A stretch of 64,000 bases of DNA from Kutzneria chonburiensis (GTDB lineage: Bacteria > Actinomycetota > Actinomycetes > Mycobacteriales > Pseudonocardiaceae): contig NZ_CP097263.1 in the NCBI RefSeq assembly GCF_028622115.1, positions 1,364,001 through 1,428,000 on the forward strand, written 5' to 3'. A model generated the notes under the pieces. It was not told the DNA's origin and did not search any database. It saw only the letters and a program-made list of their open reading frames with translations. Below, piece by piece: positions 17,187 to 26,394 of this stretch (the first letter of the stretch is position 1; each line of letters starts with the position of its first letter). The position numbers and the translations under genes are program-made.

Positions 17187-20156
17187 TCAGCGCGAGCGCC
17201 GATACAACCACGCCACCACGGGTCCCACCGCTGCGGCAACAGCGGCCCCCGCCAGCGCCGCCGTCCGCGCCGCCCTGCCCGGCGCGGTCGGCCGCTCAGC
17301 CTCCGGCGTCGTCCCGTGGAGCGCGGCCGCAAGCACTTCAGCCAAATGCATCGGCCGCTGGTTCACATCCGACTGATCGATCTGCGTCCGGCAGCTGAAC
17401 CCATCCGCCAGCACCAGCGTCTCAGCCCCGGCCTGCCGCAGCGACGGCAGCAGCTTGTCCTCAGCACAAGCCATGGACACGTCGTAGTGCTCTTGTTCAA
17501 ACCCGAAGTTCCCGGCCAACCCACAACATCCAGCATCAAGCACGTCAATATCGATCCCGTACTGCCGCATCAGCTTCTCGTCAGTATCGAACCCCAGCAC
17601 CGCATGGTGGTGACAGTGCGGCTGCGCCACCGCCCGCCGCCCCACCACCGGCGGCCGCCAGTCCGGCGCCCGCTCCGTCAGCAGCTCCGCCAGCGTCTTG
17701 GTCTGCTTCGCCAACCGATGCGCATCCTGGTCACCGTGCAGCAGATTGGGCAGGTCATCCCGGAACACCGCCGCACAACTAGGCTCCAGCACCACGATCG
17801 GCGTGCCATCCCGCAGTTGCGGCTTCAGCGTCTCCAACGTCCGGCGGGCCACCCTCGCCGCCACGGAAAGCTGCCCGGTAGAGATCCACGTCAGTCCACA
17901 GCAGACAGTCCTGCCCGGCGTGATCACCTCAAACCCCGCCGCCTCCAACACCTGCACCGCAGCCACACCGATCGCCGGGTGGAAGTTGTTCGTGAACGTG
18001 TCCGGCCACAGCAGCACCTTCCCGCGCTGCCCAGCCGGACTGGTCCGCCCCTCCAGCCGCGCAACCAGCCTTCGCCGCGCAAAGAACGGAACCTCACGCT
18101 CCCGAGCGATGCCGCCGAGCGCCTTGACCGCCCGCAAGTTCGACACGGCGTTGACCAGGCTCGGCGCCACCGCCGCCAACCGCGCCCACAACGGCAGCCA
18201 CCCCATCGAGTAATGCGACCGCGGCCGAAGCTTGCCCTCATAGTGGTGCGACAGGAACTCCGCCTTGTACGTGGCCATGTCCACATTCACCGGACAGTCG
18301 CTCTGACATCCCTTGCACGCCAGGCAAAGATCCAGCGCGTCATGCACCGCCTGCGACTTCCAGCCGTCTTGGATGACCTCCCCGTTGAGCATCTCGAACA
18401 GCAGCCGCGCCCGCCCCCGCGTGGAGTGTTCCTCCTCGCGGGTAGCCCGATAGCTAGGGCACATCACGCCACTCTCGTGCCCACGGCATTTCCCCACACC
18501 AACGCACCGCGCCGCAGCATTGGCGAACCGGTGGTCATCCTCCGGGAACGAGAAGTGCGTCGCCGGCTCCCACGGTCGATAACCACTGCCCTGCCGCAGG
18601 TTCTCGTCCAGCCGGTGCGGGTGCACGACCTTGCCCGGGTTCATCAAATCATCCGGATCAAACAGGGCCTTGACCTTGCCGAACGCCTCCACCACCCGCG
18701 GCCCGAACATCAGCGGCAGCAGTTCACCTCGCGACTGCCCGTCCCCATGCTCACCGGACAACGACCCGCCGTACGACACCACCAGCTCCGCGCTGTCCTT
18801 GGCAAACCGCCGGTACTTGGCCACCCCCTCCGCCGACTTCAGATCGAACGGAATTCGGGTATGCACGCAGCCTTGACCAAAGTGCCCATACAGCGAAGCG
18901 TTCTCGTACTCGTACCGCTCCATCAAATCCCGGAAGTCCCGCAGATAGTCACCAAGCTTCTCCGGCGGCACCGCCGCATCTTCCCAGCCCTCATGCGTTT
19001 CCGGACCCTCCGGCGGATAGGCCGTAGCGCCGAGCCCCGCTTCCCTGGCCTGCCACAGCTCTTCCTCACGTGCCGGATCATCCAAAAAGGACACATCTGG
19101 AGCATTCGGCTTGCGGTGCAGGTCGTCACACAGCTCCTGAGCCTGCCGGTCAACCGCTTCCTGATCTTTCCCGGCGAACTGCACCATCAGCCAGCCGCTA
19201 CCCTTCGGCAGCTGCTTGATCGCCTCCTGCGCCAGATGCTCGCTGTGTTCCAGCTGGACCAGCTGTTCGTCCACGCCTTCCAGCGCCACCGGCTTGTGCG
19301 GCAGGATCGCCGGCACACAGTCAGCCGCTTTCGTGATGTCCGAGAAGCCCAGCACCACCAGCGTCCGCGCCGGCAGCACATCCACCAGCTTGGTCTCCAC
19401 CCGGAGCACCGTCACCAGCGTGCTTTCGCTACCCACCAGGGCTTTCGCCACATTGAACCCACTCTCCGGCAGCAGCGAGTCCAGGTTGTAACCGGAGACC
19501 CGGCGCGGAATCTTCGGGTACCGCGTGCGGATGTCAGACATGTAGTCGTCGCGCAGCTTCCGCAGCCCTTGATACAGCTCCGCCAGCCGCCCACCCGCCG
19601 CCACGATCCACTCGTACTCTTCGTCCGACGTTTCGCCCACCCACGCACGGCAGCCGTCATGCGTGAGGATCTCCAGCCGCACCACCGAGTCGACCATCTT
19701 GCCGTACGCCTGCGCGGTCGATCCGCAGGAGTTGTTGCCGACCATGCCGCCGATCGTGCAGCTGACGTGCGTCGACGGCTTGGGTCCGACCATCAGCTCG
19801 TGGCTGGACAGCTGGTTGTTCAGCTCGTCCAGGGCGATCCCCGGCTCCACGACGCAGGTCTTCTCCGCCACGTCCACCGACACCAGCCGCGTGCAGTACT
19901 TCGACCAATCCAGCACAACGGCCTCGTTGCAGCACTGACCCGCCAGGCTCGTTCCGCCGCCCCGCGACAGCACCGGCACCCCCGCTTCGTGGCACACCCG
20001 GATCGCCCGGACCGCGTCCTCCACGGTTTTCGGCACCACGACACCGATCGGCACCTGCCGGTAGTTGGAGGCGTCGGTGGAGTAGGCGGCCCTGCTCCCG
20101 GCGTCGAACCGGACTTCACCCTTCACCGCCCTGCGCAGTTCCGCCGCCAGCTCCAC
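17187..20156 (-). CDS. FAD-linked and Fe-S dehydrogenase fusion (D-2-hydroxyacid type)
   Basis: 989 residues. The N-terminal FAD_binding_4 domain (about 1-220) has GGGTSLAGQC and IGGMVGNNSCG, followed by the FAD-oxidase C-terminal domain to about 530. Two 4Fe-4S sites follow (CRGHESGVMCP near 560 and CLACKGCQSDCP near 625). Two CCG cysteine motifs come next (CCGLTW and DAGCCGLAGNFG), and the protein ends in a hydrophobic anchor with RRSR. It likely oxidises D-lactate or a similar 2-hydroxyacid and feeds electrons to the quinone pool at the membrane. GTG at 20156 with GAGGAGG upstream. Its 3' half is skewed in composition towards the HNH unit. Confidence 0.88.
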   Translation of the reverse strand: MELAAELRRAVKGEVRFDAGSRAAYSTDASNYRQVPIGVVVPKTVEDAVRAIRVCHEAGVPVLSRGGGTSLAGQCCNEAVVLDWSKYCTRLVSVDVAEKTCVVEPGIALDELNNQLSSHELMVGPKPSTHVSCTIGGMVGNNSCGSTAQAYGKMVDSVVRLEILTHDGCRAWVGETSDEEYEWIVAAGGRLAELYQGLRKLRDDYMSDIRTRYPKIPRRVSGYNLDSLLPESGFNVAKALVGSESTLVTVLRVETKLVDVLPARTLVVLGFSDITKAADCVPAILPHKPVALEGVDEQLVQLEHSEHLAQEAIKQLPKGSGWLMVQFAGKDQEAVDRQAQELCDDLHRKPNAPDVSFLDDPAREEELWQAREAGLGATAYPPEGPETHEGWEDAAVPPEKLGDYLRDFRDLMERYEYENASLYGHFGQGCVHTRIPFDLKSAEGVAKYRRFAKDSAELVVSYGGSLSGEHGDGQSRGELLPLMFGPRVVEAFGKVKALFDPDDLMNPGKVVHPHRLDENLRQGSGYRPWEPATHFSFPEDDHRFANAAARCVGVGKCRGHESGVMCPSYRATREEEHSTRGRARLLFEMLNGEVIQDGWKSQAVHDALDLCLACKGCQSDCPVNVDMATYKAEFLSHHYEGKLRPRSHYSMGWLPLWARLAAVAPSLVNAVSNLRAVKALGGIAREREVPFFARRRLVARLEGRTSPAGQRGKVLLWPDTFTNNFHPAIGVAAVQVLEAAGFEVITPGRTVCCGLTWISTGQLSVAARVARRTLETLKPQLRDGTPIVVLEPSCAAVFRDDLPNLLHGDQDAHRLAKQTKTLAELLTERAPDWRPPVVGRRAVAQPHCHHHAVLGFDTDEKLMRQYGIDIDVLDAGCCGLAGNFGFEQEHYDVSMACAEDKLLPSLRQAGAETLVLADGFSCRTQIDQSDVNQRPMHLAEVLAAALHGTTPEAERPTAPGRAARTAALAGAAVAAAVGPVVAWLYRRSR

Positions 20157-20170
20157 CGGACCTCCTCGAG

Positions 20171-20195
20171 GTGTCAAGCACGTTCGAACGGGTAT
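20171..20195 (+). promoter_or_regulatory. SigB/SigF-type promoter of the 47-residue gene
   Basis: GTGT (20171-20174), 15 bases, GGGTAT (20190-20195), followed by a leader of about 30 bases with AAGGAGGA before the ATG at 20234. Confidence 0.5.
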
Positions 20196-20233
20196 TTCAA
20201 GGCCAGGATTTCCCTTCAGCACAAGGAGGAAAC

Positions 20234-20377
20234 ATGGCTGACAAGACGGTGGCCGACCAACCGCGGCCAATTCCGGACGAACCGGAGCTACTGCTGCCCA
20301 GAGGCTGGGCCGACGCGTTCCTCGGCCGACTCGCCGACGGCGAGGAAGAGCCCAACGTGCTGCGGGGTTTGGACTGA
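20234..20377 (+). CDS. small acidic protein, 47 residues
   Basis: ATG at 20234 with a very strong ribosome binding site (AAGGAGGA). The product is hydrophilic and acidic, with a GWADAFLGRLADGEEEP stretch. No family recognised. It sits between two minus-strand genes and has its own SigB-type promoter, which supports it as a real stress gene. Confidence 0.65.
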   Translation: MADKTVADQPRPIPDEPELLLPRGWADAFLGRLADGEEEPNVLRGLD

Positions 20378-20389
20378 CCCGATCGACAC

Positions 20390-20976
20390 TCACTTCAGCG
20401 TCGAGCGGACCAAGGCGGCGGCGAGGCTGGCGACCTGGTCCGGCTTGACCAGCGTGGCCAATTCCCTCGGATCCGCCGGCAGGCCGTGGTGACGAGCGGC
20501 GGCCAACGCCCGCTGGTCGAAGAATGGCCGCAACCGGGGCCACACCGCCTGGACCTCCCGGCAGAAGATGTCGGCCCCGACATCGGCGATGCCGGAGAAC
20601 TGCTGGATCTCCCGGTGCGGCGACCGCATCCGCCGCAGATCCCCCCGATACGACTCGAGTAGCAGCCGCGCCCCTCACCCAGCCGGGTGGCGGTGCTCTC
20701 GTCGTAACGCACGTATCCGCCACGGCCGAGCGCGTCGACCCGCTCCTGCCACGTGGCGTCGAGCATCCGCTGCGGCGTCCGCAAGCCGGCGGCGAACAGC
20801 TCCCGCGCAGCGGACAAGGCGATGTCCGCCCGGATCCGGGCGGACAGCAAAGTGGCCAGAACCAGCAGCTGGTAGAGCGGAGAAGGCTTGTCACGCAAAG
20901 TGATGCCGGCCTCATCCGCATAGGTGGTGCCGAACCGGTCGAGCAACTGCCGGACGGTGGTCTGTCGGTTCGGCAC
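20390..20976 (-). pseudogene. HhH-GPD (endonuclease III-like) protein, interrupted by a one-base frameshift
   Basis: From GTG at 20976 the frame gives an N-terminal helical domain (VLATLLSARIRAD, then TWQERVDALGRGGYVRYDEST) typical of HhH-GPD base-excision enzymes. It breaks after RLGEG near 20671-20674. The continuation, ESYRGDLRRM through HhH-like FSGIADVGADIFCREVQ to the stop at 20390, lies in another frame. One more base in the C run at 20671-20674 (G run on the coding strand) joins both into about 195 residues. The 4Fe-4S cysteine loop of endonuclease III is absent. It follows the VOC gene as a second operon member. Confidence 0.7.
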
Positions 20977-20979
20977 GGC

Positions 20980-21387
20980 TCACCCCCGAACGTCGGTCTG
21001 CTCGTCCCGGTTGAGGACGCAGAACTCGTTGCCCTCGGGATCGGCCAACACGGTCCACGGCTCGTCGTTGCGCTGACCGATGTCGACGCGGCTGGCGCCG
21101 AGGGCGAGGATGCGCTCGATCTCGATGCGGTGCCGGCCGGGCGCGGCGGCGACGTCGAGGTGGACGCGGTTCTTGCCGGTCTTCGGCGGCACGTCCGCGA
21201 CCTGCTCGAACAGCACGGCGGCGCCGCCGGCGGTGTCCCAGTCGGACGGGCCGATCTCGACGAACGCGGTGCCGTCCGTGCTGTTCCCGGACTGGACGGT
21301 CTGATACCCGAGTACCGCCGACCAGAATCCCGCCAACCGCGCCGGGTCGGCGCAGTCGATGGTGGTCGCGACGATGTGAGTCACCAT
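20980..21387 (-). CDS. VOC (glyoxalase/bleomycin-resistance fold) protein
   Basis: 135 residues with the VOC fold: VTHIVATTIDCADPARLAGFWSA at the start and VLADPEGNEFCVLNR at the end, the region that supplies a metal ligand in many members. The substrate is unknown. The ATG at 21387 is placed exactly nine bases after a SigB-type -10 box, so it is probably leaderless. The HhH-GPD gene follows four bases downstream. Confidence 0.82.
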   Translation of the reverse strand: MVTHIVATTIDCADPARLAGFWSAVLGYQTVQSGNSTDGTAFVEIGPSDWDTAGGAAVLFEQVADVPPKTGKNRVHLDVAAAPGRHRIEIERILALGASRVDIGQRNDEPWTVLADPEGNEFCVLNRDEQTDVRG

Positions 21388-21396
21388 ACGATCGGG

Positions 21397-21422
21397 TTAC
21401 CTCGGGTGACCGCTCACGAAAC
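21397..21422 (-). promoter_or_regulatory. SigB/SigF-type promoter of the VOC gene, leaderless
   Basis: Reverse strand: GTTT (21422-21419), 16 bases, AGGTAA (21402-21397), 9 bases, ATG at 21387. Confidence 0.5.
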
Positions 21423-21425
21423 TCG

Positions 21426-22517
21426 TCAGTACCGCAGTAGCGCCCCTACGCCGTCGGTCAGCTCCAGGTGCCCGTCGGGCACCACCACGCTGGCCCCGGA
21501 CACGGATGCGGCGGCCGGAAGGGCCTCGTCGGCCCGCTGCCGGACGGTCTCGTCCTCGACCAAGCCGTCGGAGGTCACGGCCACCTGGGCCAAGCCATCG
21601 GTGGTCCACAGTGGACGGTCGGCGGCCAGCGAGTCCGTGAGGACCAAAGTCTCGGCCCGAGCCTCCCGCAACGCGGCGGTCACGGCTTCCAAGCCCTGCA
21701 CGGCCAGACCGCTGTCCCGAGCGAGCTCGGCGGCGAACTTGTCGACCCAGGTCTGCTGGGCCGCCCGAGCGTAGTCCTCGACGATCAACCGCACCTCGGA
21801 CTCCAGCGCGGCCTCGTCGATGCCCTCGGCCCGCCCACCGGTCTGGGTGTCGACGGCGATCTCCAACACCCGCTTGGGCAGCGACTCCCGCAGGTCGGCC
21901 CGCGCCTGCACCTCGGCCGCGATGACGACCAGCTGAGCCTGCAACTCGTCGACCATGTGCGCGACGGCGTCGGCGACCTCGGCCGCGTTGTTACGGGCGG
22001 TGTTCTCGACCCGGTGCTGCATCTTGAGGTGCGACCAACCGGTGCCGGAGACCTTGTGGATCGGATGGTCCGTGCCGTCAACGGTGGCCCGGGTGGCCAG
22101 CTCGCCGGAATCGGCGTAGCCACGAAGGTCGGCGCCGACCCGGTCCATGATCACGACGACATACGCCACCGGCGGCACGTTCTGGGCGGCCAGCGGCAGC
22201 AGGTACGGCAGCGAGGACCAGCGCACGATCGGCGTGGCCGGCGGCACCGGCAGCCAGGTGTCGAGCAGCACCCGCCCGGCCGAGGCGATCACCGCCCGGC
22301 CGACCCGGCCGACGGGCTTGGCCCCGGCGACGATGGCGTTCTCCAGCTCCTGCACGGTCGGCCCGTCCGCGCCTTGCGCATCGAGCCCGGCGCGGATCTC
22401 CTGCCAGCGCAGCTGCGTGGTGTGCTCGGCGTCCTCGGTGTCGTGGCTCGCGTCCAGGTAGACGGACGCGAACGCGCCGGGGGCGGTGATCAGGTCACGT
22501 AGCTGGGTCGTCTCCAT
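21426..22517 (-). CDS. Rv2629-like ERF1/Vms1-family protein (baeRF2)
   Basis: 363 residues. The N-terminus (LRDLITAPGAFASVYLDASHDTED) and the later VENTARNNAAEVA and LVLTDS stretches match the bacterial release-factor-like family that includes Rv2629 of the mycobacterial DosR regulon. Proteins of this fold act on ribosomes or peptidyl-tRNA, but the role of this subgroup is not established. ATG at 22517 lies within the 3' end of the SDR gene (23-base overlap), with GGGAG upstream, so both are expressed together. Confidence 0.82.
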   Translation of the reverse strand: METTQLRDLITAPGAFASVYLDASHDTEDAEHTTQLRWQEIRAGLDAQGADGPTVQELENAIVAGAKPVGRVGRAVIASAGRVLLDTWLPVPPATPIVRWSSLPYLLPLAAQNVPPVAYVVVIMDRVGADLRGYADSGELATRATVDGTDHPIHKVSGTGWSHLKMQHRVENTARNNAAEVADAVAHMVDELQAQLVVIAAEVQARADLRESLPKRVLEIAVDTQTGGRAEGIDEAALESEVRLIVEDYARAAQQTWVDKFAAELARDSGLAVQGLEAVTAALREARAETLVLTDSLAADRPLWTTDGLAQVAVTSDGLVEDETVRQRADEALPAAASVSGASVVVPDGHLELTDGVGALLRY

Positions 22518-23514
22518 TGTCTCCCTTTCGATGGGCTCGGCGGCGCAGCAGCAGCGCGGTCGTCGCGGCCGCGCCGGCGACCAGCGCGTTGCGGTGCGAG
22601 TTCAGCCACCACTGCCGGCTGCGCGGCTTGGCCTTGTCGTCGAACGCCCCGTGGGCGCCGTGGTCCAGCTGCCGGTCGGCCGCCTCCCACAGGTTGGGCC
22701 CGGAGCGCGGCGGTGTGCGGTCCACCTGCTGCGCGTCGTAGCCGGTACGGGCGAGGTAGCGGTCCAGCAGCCCGCCGGCCAGTTTCTCGCCGACGATGGT
22801 GCCGACGGTCGAACCGCCGACCCAGTACTCCCGCCGGCGCGGATGGGCGGCGGCGTGCACGATCGCCCGAGCGGCGACCTCGGGCTGGTAGATCGGCGGC
22901 ACGGGCTGGGCCGGGCGCGGCAGCCGGGACAGCAGCCAGTCGAACTGCGGCGTGTTGACGGCCGGCAGGTGCACCATCGTCACGTGCACGCCGCTGTGGT
23001 CGTGCATGAGCTCGCAGCGCAGCGCCTCGGTGAAGCCCTTCACGGCATGCTTGGACGCGCAATAGGCCGCCTGCAACGGAATTCCCCGGTGTGCCAGTGC
23101 GGATCCGACCTGCACGATGGTGCCCCGGTTGCGGGGTTTCATACGTTTCAAGGCGGCCAGCGTCCCGTGCACGTACCCCAGGTACGTGACCTCGGTGACG
23201 CGGCGGTACTCATCGGCGCTGATCTCGTCGGCCGGCGCGAACACCGAGGTGAACGCATCGTTGACCCACACGTCGATCGGCCCGAACGCCGTTTCCACGG
23301 CGGTCGCGGCCTCCTCGACCTGCGCCGCGTCGGCCACGTCGACCGGTATCGGCAGTGGCGTGCCGCCGGCCTGCCGCACGTCCTCGGCCGCCGCGGCCAG
23401 CCCGGCTTCGCCTCTGGCCAGCAGCGCGACCCGGTCGCCGCATTCGGCGAACGCCCGTGCCGTCGCGCGGCCCACACCTCCGGTGGCCCCTGTGATCACA
23501 ACGACTCGATCCAT
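22495..23514 (-). CDS. short-chain dehydrogenase/reductase
   Basis: 339 residues. The classical SDR N-terminus has the cofactor motif TGATGGVGRATA near residue 10, and the catalytic YCASKH has its tyrosine near 152. A C-terminal extension of about 90 residues follows, ending in a hydrophobic stretch and basic residues, possibly a membrane anchor. The substrate is unknown. Its leaderless ATG at 23514 is nine bases from the -10 box. It forms an operon with the Rv2629-like gene. Confidence 0.88.
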   Translation of the reverse strand: MDRVVVITGATGGVGRATARAFAECGDRVALLARGEAGLAAAAEDVRQAGGTPLPIPVDVADAAQVEEAATAVETAFGPIDVWVNDAFTSVFAPADEISADEYRRVTEVTYLGYVHGTLAALKRMKPRNRGTIVQVGSALAHRGIPLQAAYCASKHAVKGFTEALRCELMHDHSGVHVTMVHLPAVNTPQFDWLLSRLPRPAQPVPPIYQPEVAARAIVHAAAHPRRREYWVGGSTVGTIVGEKLAGGLLDRYLARTGYDAQQVDRTPPRSGPNLWEAADRQLDHGAHGAFDDKAKPRSRQWWLNSHRNALVAGAAATTALLLRRRAHRKGDNGDDPAT

Positions 23515-23523
23515 GTCCTACGG

Positions 23524-23548
23524 GTACCCAGCGCGCCGCCGAGTATCC
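23524..23548 (-). promoter_or_regulatory. SigB/SigF-type promoter of the SDR gene, leaderless
   Basis: Reverse strand: GGAT (23548-23545), 15 bases, GGGTAC (23529-23524), 9 bases, ATG at 23514. The -35 box is imperfect. Confidence 0.5.
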
Positions 23549-23549
23549 A

Positions 23550-25331
23550 TCACGTGATCACGAACAGCGCCCCGACGGCGGCCATGCCGAACACCAGCCA
23601 CGCCGCGTAGTCGCCGACGTGGCCGGAGTGCAGGCGGTGCACCACGTGCAACGGCGTCTTCAGCGCGGCCCGCAACCGGCCAAGTCCGAAGTGGACGCCG
23701 ACAAAGCCGATGCCCACGGCCAGGGCAGCGCTGAGCAGCCCCAACACGACGCCCGACCACGTCCACTCGACGTCGACACTGCCGATCGCGGAGGCCGGAG
23801 CCCCGCCCAATGTCTGGGCGAGCATCCCGGCGCGGTCCAAGAACCGTTGCGCCCCTTCGCCGATGGCCTCCATCGGCACGAGCCCGACCAGCAGCCCACC
23901 GGTCAGCAGCGCCACGATCGCGCCGATCATGGTCGCCGGAAGTCGTTGCGGGAAGCGGCCTTCCTGCTCCTCGCCCTCGCCCTTGGTGGTGTCGACGTCG
24001 GTGTCGTCCGGCCGTGGCCCCAATCCGAAGTGAATCCGCAGCGATGCCCGCAACACCGCGCCACCGGTGGCCGCCGAAACCAGCACGAACAGCACGATGA
24101 GACCGCTGGACTCCTCGCTGAGCGCCTTGCCCAGCCCGGTCCCGAACGGCGGTAGCCCGGCCAGCGCCAGCGCCCCCAATGGCAGCAACCACTTGGTCAG
24201 CCGTTCGTCGCGGCCCTTGCAGTACAGCGCGAACTCGTCGACGTTTCCTTTACGGGCCAACAACACGCCGACCATCAGGAACAACGCGCCCTTCACACCG
24301 GCGTGCCCGAACACGTAGATCACGGCCCCGGCGACGCCCGACGCCGTCACCGTGGCCAAGGCGACCAAAAACAGCCCGAGGTGGGCGATCGTCGAGTAGG
24401 CCAGCATGCGCTTGAGATGCCGTTGCATCAGGCACAACGTGGCCCCCAAAGCAGCCGTGATGATGCCGAGCACCAACAAGGTCCCGTGCAAAGAGCCAGC
24501 AGGCAGCACGCCGCCGAACACGGTCGTTGACACGCGCAGCACCCCGTAGAGCCCGAGCGGGGCCATCACGCCGGAGAACAGTACGCACACCGGCGTCGGG
24601 GCGACGGCGTGGGCGTCGGCCAGCCAGAAGTGGAACGGCACGATCGCCGCCTTGACCAGAAAACCGGTCAGCACCAACACCAACGCCGCCAACACCAGCG
24701 CGTCCATGCCGTGCCGGTCGAGGGCGGCGCCGATCTGCGGCATGCCGAGCTGGCCGGTCCGCGCGTACAGAATTCCGATGCCGGCCAACGTGAAGTACGC
24801 GCCCAGCGACGTGACCACGCCGAAGGTGAAGCCGCCCTGCACCGACCGCGGCTCCTCGATCTTGTGCCCGGTCAGCGCGTAGGCGGTGGCGCTCATGAGT
24901 TCCAGGAACACGAACAGGTCGAACAGGTCGGCGGTCAGGGAGAACCCGACCATGCCGGCCATGAACAGCAGGATCAGCACGTGCACGTGGGCCTCGGCGT
25001 CGTCGAAGTAGCGCCAGGTGTAGCTCAGCGCGCACGCCGTCAGCACGCAGGCCAGCAGCGCGAAACCGGCCCCGATCTGGTCCGCGGCCAGCACGATGCC
25101 CACGCTGGTGCCGTCACGGGGTGTCCACCCGCCGACCCACGTCACCACCCGGCCGGCGCTGGTGGCCGCGAACAGCAGTGCCATCGCGCCGACGCTGACA
25201 ACAGTTGTTGTCATGGCCACGACGTCGATCACCAGCCGCGGCGCGAGTTTGGCCAGCGCCAACACAATGCACGCGCCGACCAGCGGGATGGCGATGCCCA
25301 GCGGCGGCAGCCAACTCGGGTCCACGCTCAC
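23550..25331 (-). CDS. mnhD: Mrp-type antiporter subunit D (NuoL/M/N-like)
   Basis: 593 residues with about 14-16 membrane segments and the proton-translocating NuoL/M/N signature, including ELMSATAYALTGHK near 110 and VKAAIVPFHFWLADAHAVAP near 205. Subunit D is the largest ion-translocating subunit of this operon. GTG at 25331 overlaps the mnhC stop. It is the last gene of the seven-gene operon. Confidence 0.9.
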   Translation of the reverse strand: MSVDPSWLPPLGIAIPLVGACIVLALAKLAPRLVIDVVAMTTTVVSVGAMALLFAATSAGRVVTWVGGWTPRDGTSVGIVLAADQIGAGFALLACVLTACALSYTWRYFDDAEAHVHVLILLFMAGMVGFSLTADLFDLFVFLELMSATAYALTGHKIEEPRSVQGGFTFGVVTSLGAYFTLAGIGILYARTGQLGMPQIGAALDRHGMDALVLAALVLVLTGFLVKAAIVPFHFWLADAHAVAPTPVCVLFSGVMAPLGLYGVLRVSTTVFGGVLPAGSLHGTLLVLGIITAALGATLCLMQRHLKRMLAYSTIAHLGLFLVALATVTASGVAGAVIYVFGHAGVKGALFLMVGVLLARKGNVDEFALYCKGRDERLTKWLLPLGALALAGLPPFGTGLGKALSEESSGLIVLFVLVSAATGGAVLRASLRIHFGLGPRPDDTDVDTTKGEGEEQEGRFPQRLPATMIGAIVALLTGGLLVGLVPMEAIGEGAQRFLDRAGMLAQTLGGAPASAIGSVDVEWTWSGVVLGLLSAALAVGIGFVGVHFGLGRLRAALKTPLHVVHRLHSGHVGDYAAWLVFGMAAVGALFVIT

Positions 25332-25663
25332 CCCCGCAGCTCGTCGAGCTCGTCCGGGTCGACGGTGTCGGTACGCTTGGCGATCTGGATCACCAACGCC
25401 AGCAGCAGCGCCGTCACGGTGGCCGACACGACGATGTCGGTCAGCGTCAGTGCCTGCACCACCGGATCCACCACCGGCCCCGGCGCACCCTGCACGGGGG
25501 CCGACGCGCCGTACTGGAAACCTATGCTCAGCAACAAAACGTAGGTCCCGGACTGGGCGATCGCCACGCATACCACCGTGTGCACGAGGTCACGGCTGCG
25601 CACCACGCCGAAGCAGCCGATCAGCAGCAGCCAACCGGCGACGAAATAGGGCAGCAGGCTCAT
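25328..25663 (-). CDS. mnhC: Mrp-type antiporter subunit C (NuoK-like)
   Basis: 111 residues with three membrane segments and the NuoK-like order, including the HTVVCVAIAQSGTYVLLLSIG and TDIVVSATVTALLLALVIQI helices. It starts with an ATGA overlap from mnhB and ends overlapping mnhD. Confidence 0.88.
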   Translation of the reverse strand: MSLLPYFVAGWLLLIGCFGVVRSRDLVHTVVCVAIAQSGTYVLLLSIGFQYGASAPVQGAPGPVVDPVVQALTLTDIVVSATVTALLLALVIQIAKRTDTVDPDELDELRG

Positions 25664-26394
25664 CGGACCTCCCGTACCGACAGTGCCTGGGCCAGGAATC
25701 CCGACAGCAGCACGACAACGCCGGAGGTCACCTCGGCGCCGACGGCCACGTTCAGGTAGAACACGGTCCCGGACGAGAAAAGATCGCCCAGCACGCCGCG
25801 CGGGAAGATGTTGGCCAGAAACGCCCCCGTGAGCAGCAATCCGACGAGCCCGAGGACCACGAACGCCCCCGCGGCCACCGCTTCGGCGACCTGGTACCAG
25901 CTCTTCGGCCGCACCCGCCGCAGCATCTTGTAGCTCCCGGCCACGTAGAGCAGGTGAACCGCGGTGGCCAGCACGACACCGCCCTGGAAGCCGCCGCCGG
26001 GCGTCAGATGGCCGTGGGTCACGACGTCCGCGCCGACGATCAGCGTCACCGGCAGCAGCAGGTAGCCGAGCAGCTTGGTCGCCTCCAACACGCGGCCCTC
26101 GTCCTGGTCCAGCTGCTCACGCTCGTCCTTGGACGGCCGTAGCAGCGCCGCCGCCCCGACCACGGAACCGAGCAGGATGGTCTCTTCGCCGAGGGTGTCC
26201 AGCGCCCGCTGGTCGAAGTTCACCGAGGACACGATGTTCGGCGAGGACCGGCCGATGGCCGCCGGCACGGACAGCTCCCGGTACGGGTGCACGAGCCCGC
26301 CGAACGACGGCATCTTCAGCAGTGCCAACACGATCAGCACCCCGACGCCGCCGGCGCCGAGCCAGAACACGATCCACCGCGCCGACCGGGTCAC
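25660..26394 (-). CDS. mnhB: Mrp-type antiporter subunit B, with an N-terminal extension
   Basis: 244 residues. The C-terminal 140 residues match MnhB, with GHLTPGGGFQGGVVLA near residue 125. The N-terminal 100 residues resemble the MbhE part that precedes MbhF in Mbh-type modules, so this may be an E-F fusion. GTG at 26394 overlaps the stop of the previous gene. Confidence 0.85.
   Translation of the reverse strand: MTRSARWIVFWLGAGGVGVLIVLALLKMPSFGGLVHPYRELSVPAAIGRSSPNIVSSVNFDQRALDTLGEETILLGSVVGAAALLRPSKDEREQLDQDEGRVLEATKLLGYLLLPVTLIVGADVVTHGHLTPGGGFQGGVVLATAVHLLYVAGSYKMLRRVRPKSWYQVAEAVAAGAFVVLGLVGLLLTGAFLANIFPRGVLGDLFSSGTVFYLNVAVGAEVTSGVVVLLSGFLAQALSVREVR

Noticed and set aside
20178-20192. 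CGTTCGAACG as a LexA (SOS) box
   Set aside because: The actinobacterial box needs two half-sites separated by four bases; here the halves are fused, and the sequence is part of the spacer and -10 region of a SigB-type promoter.
17109-20492. An 1127-codon plus-strand open frame opposite the FAD/Fe-S dehydrogenase
   Set aside because: It contains no recognisable domain and is rich in R, P, H and Q. The minus strand encodes clear FAD and Fe-S motifs.
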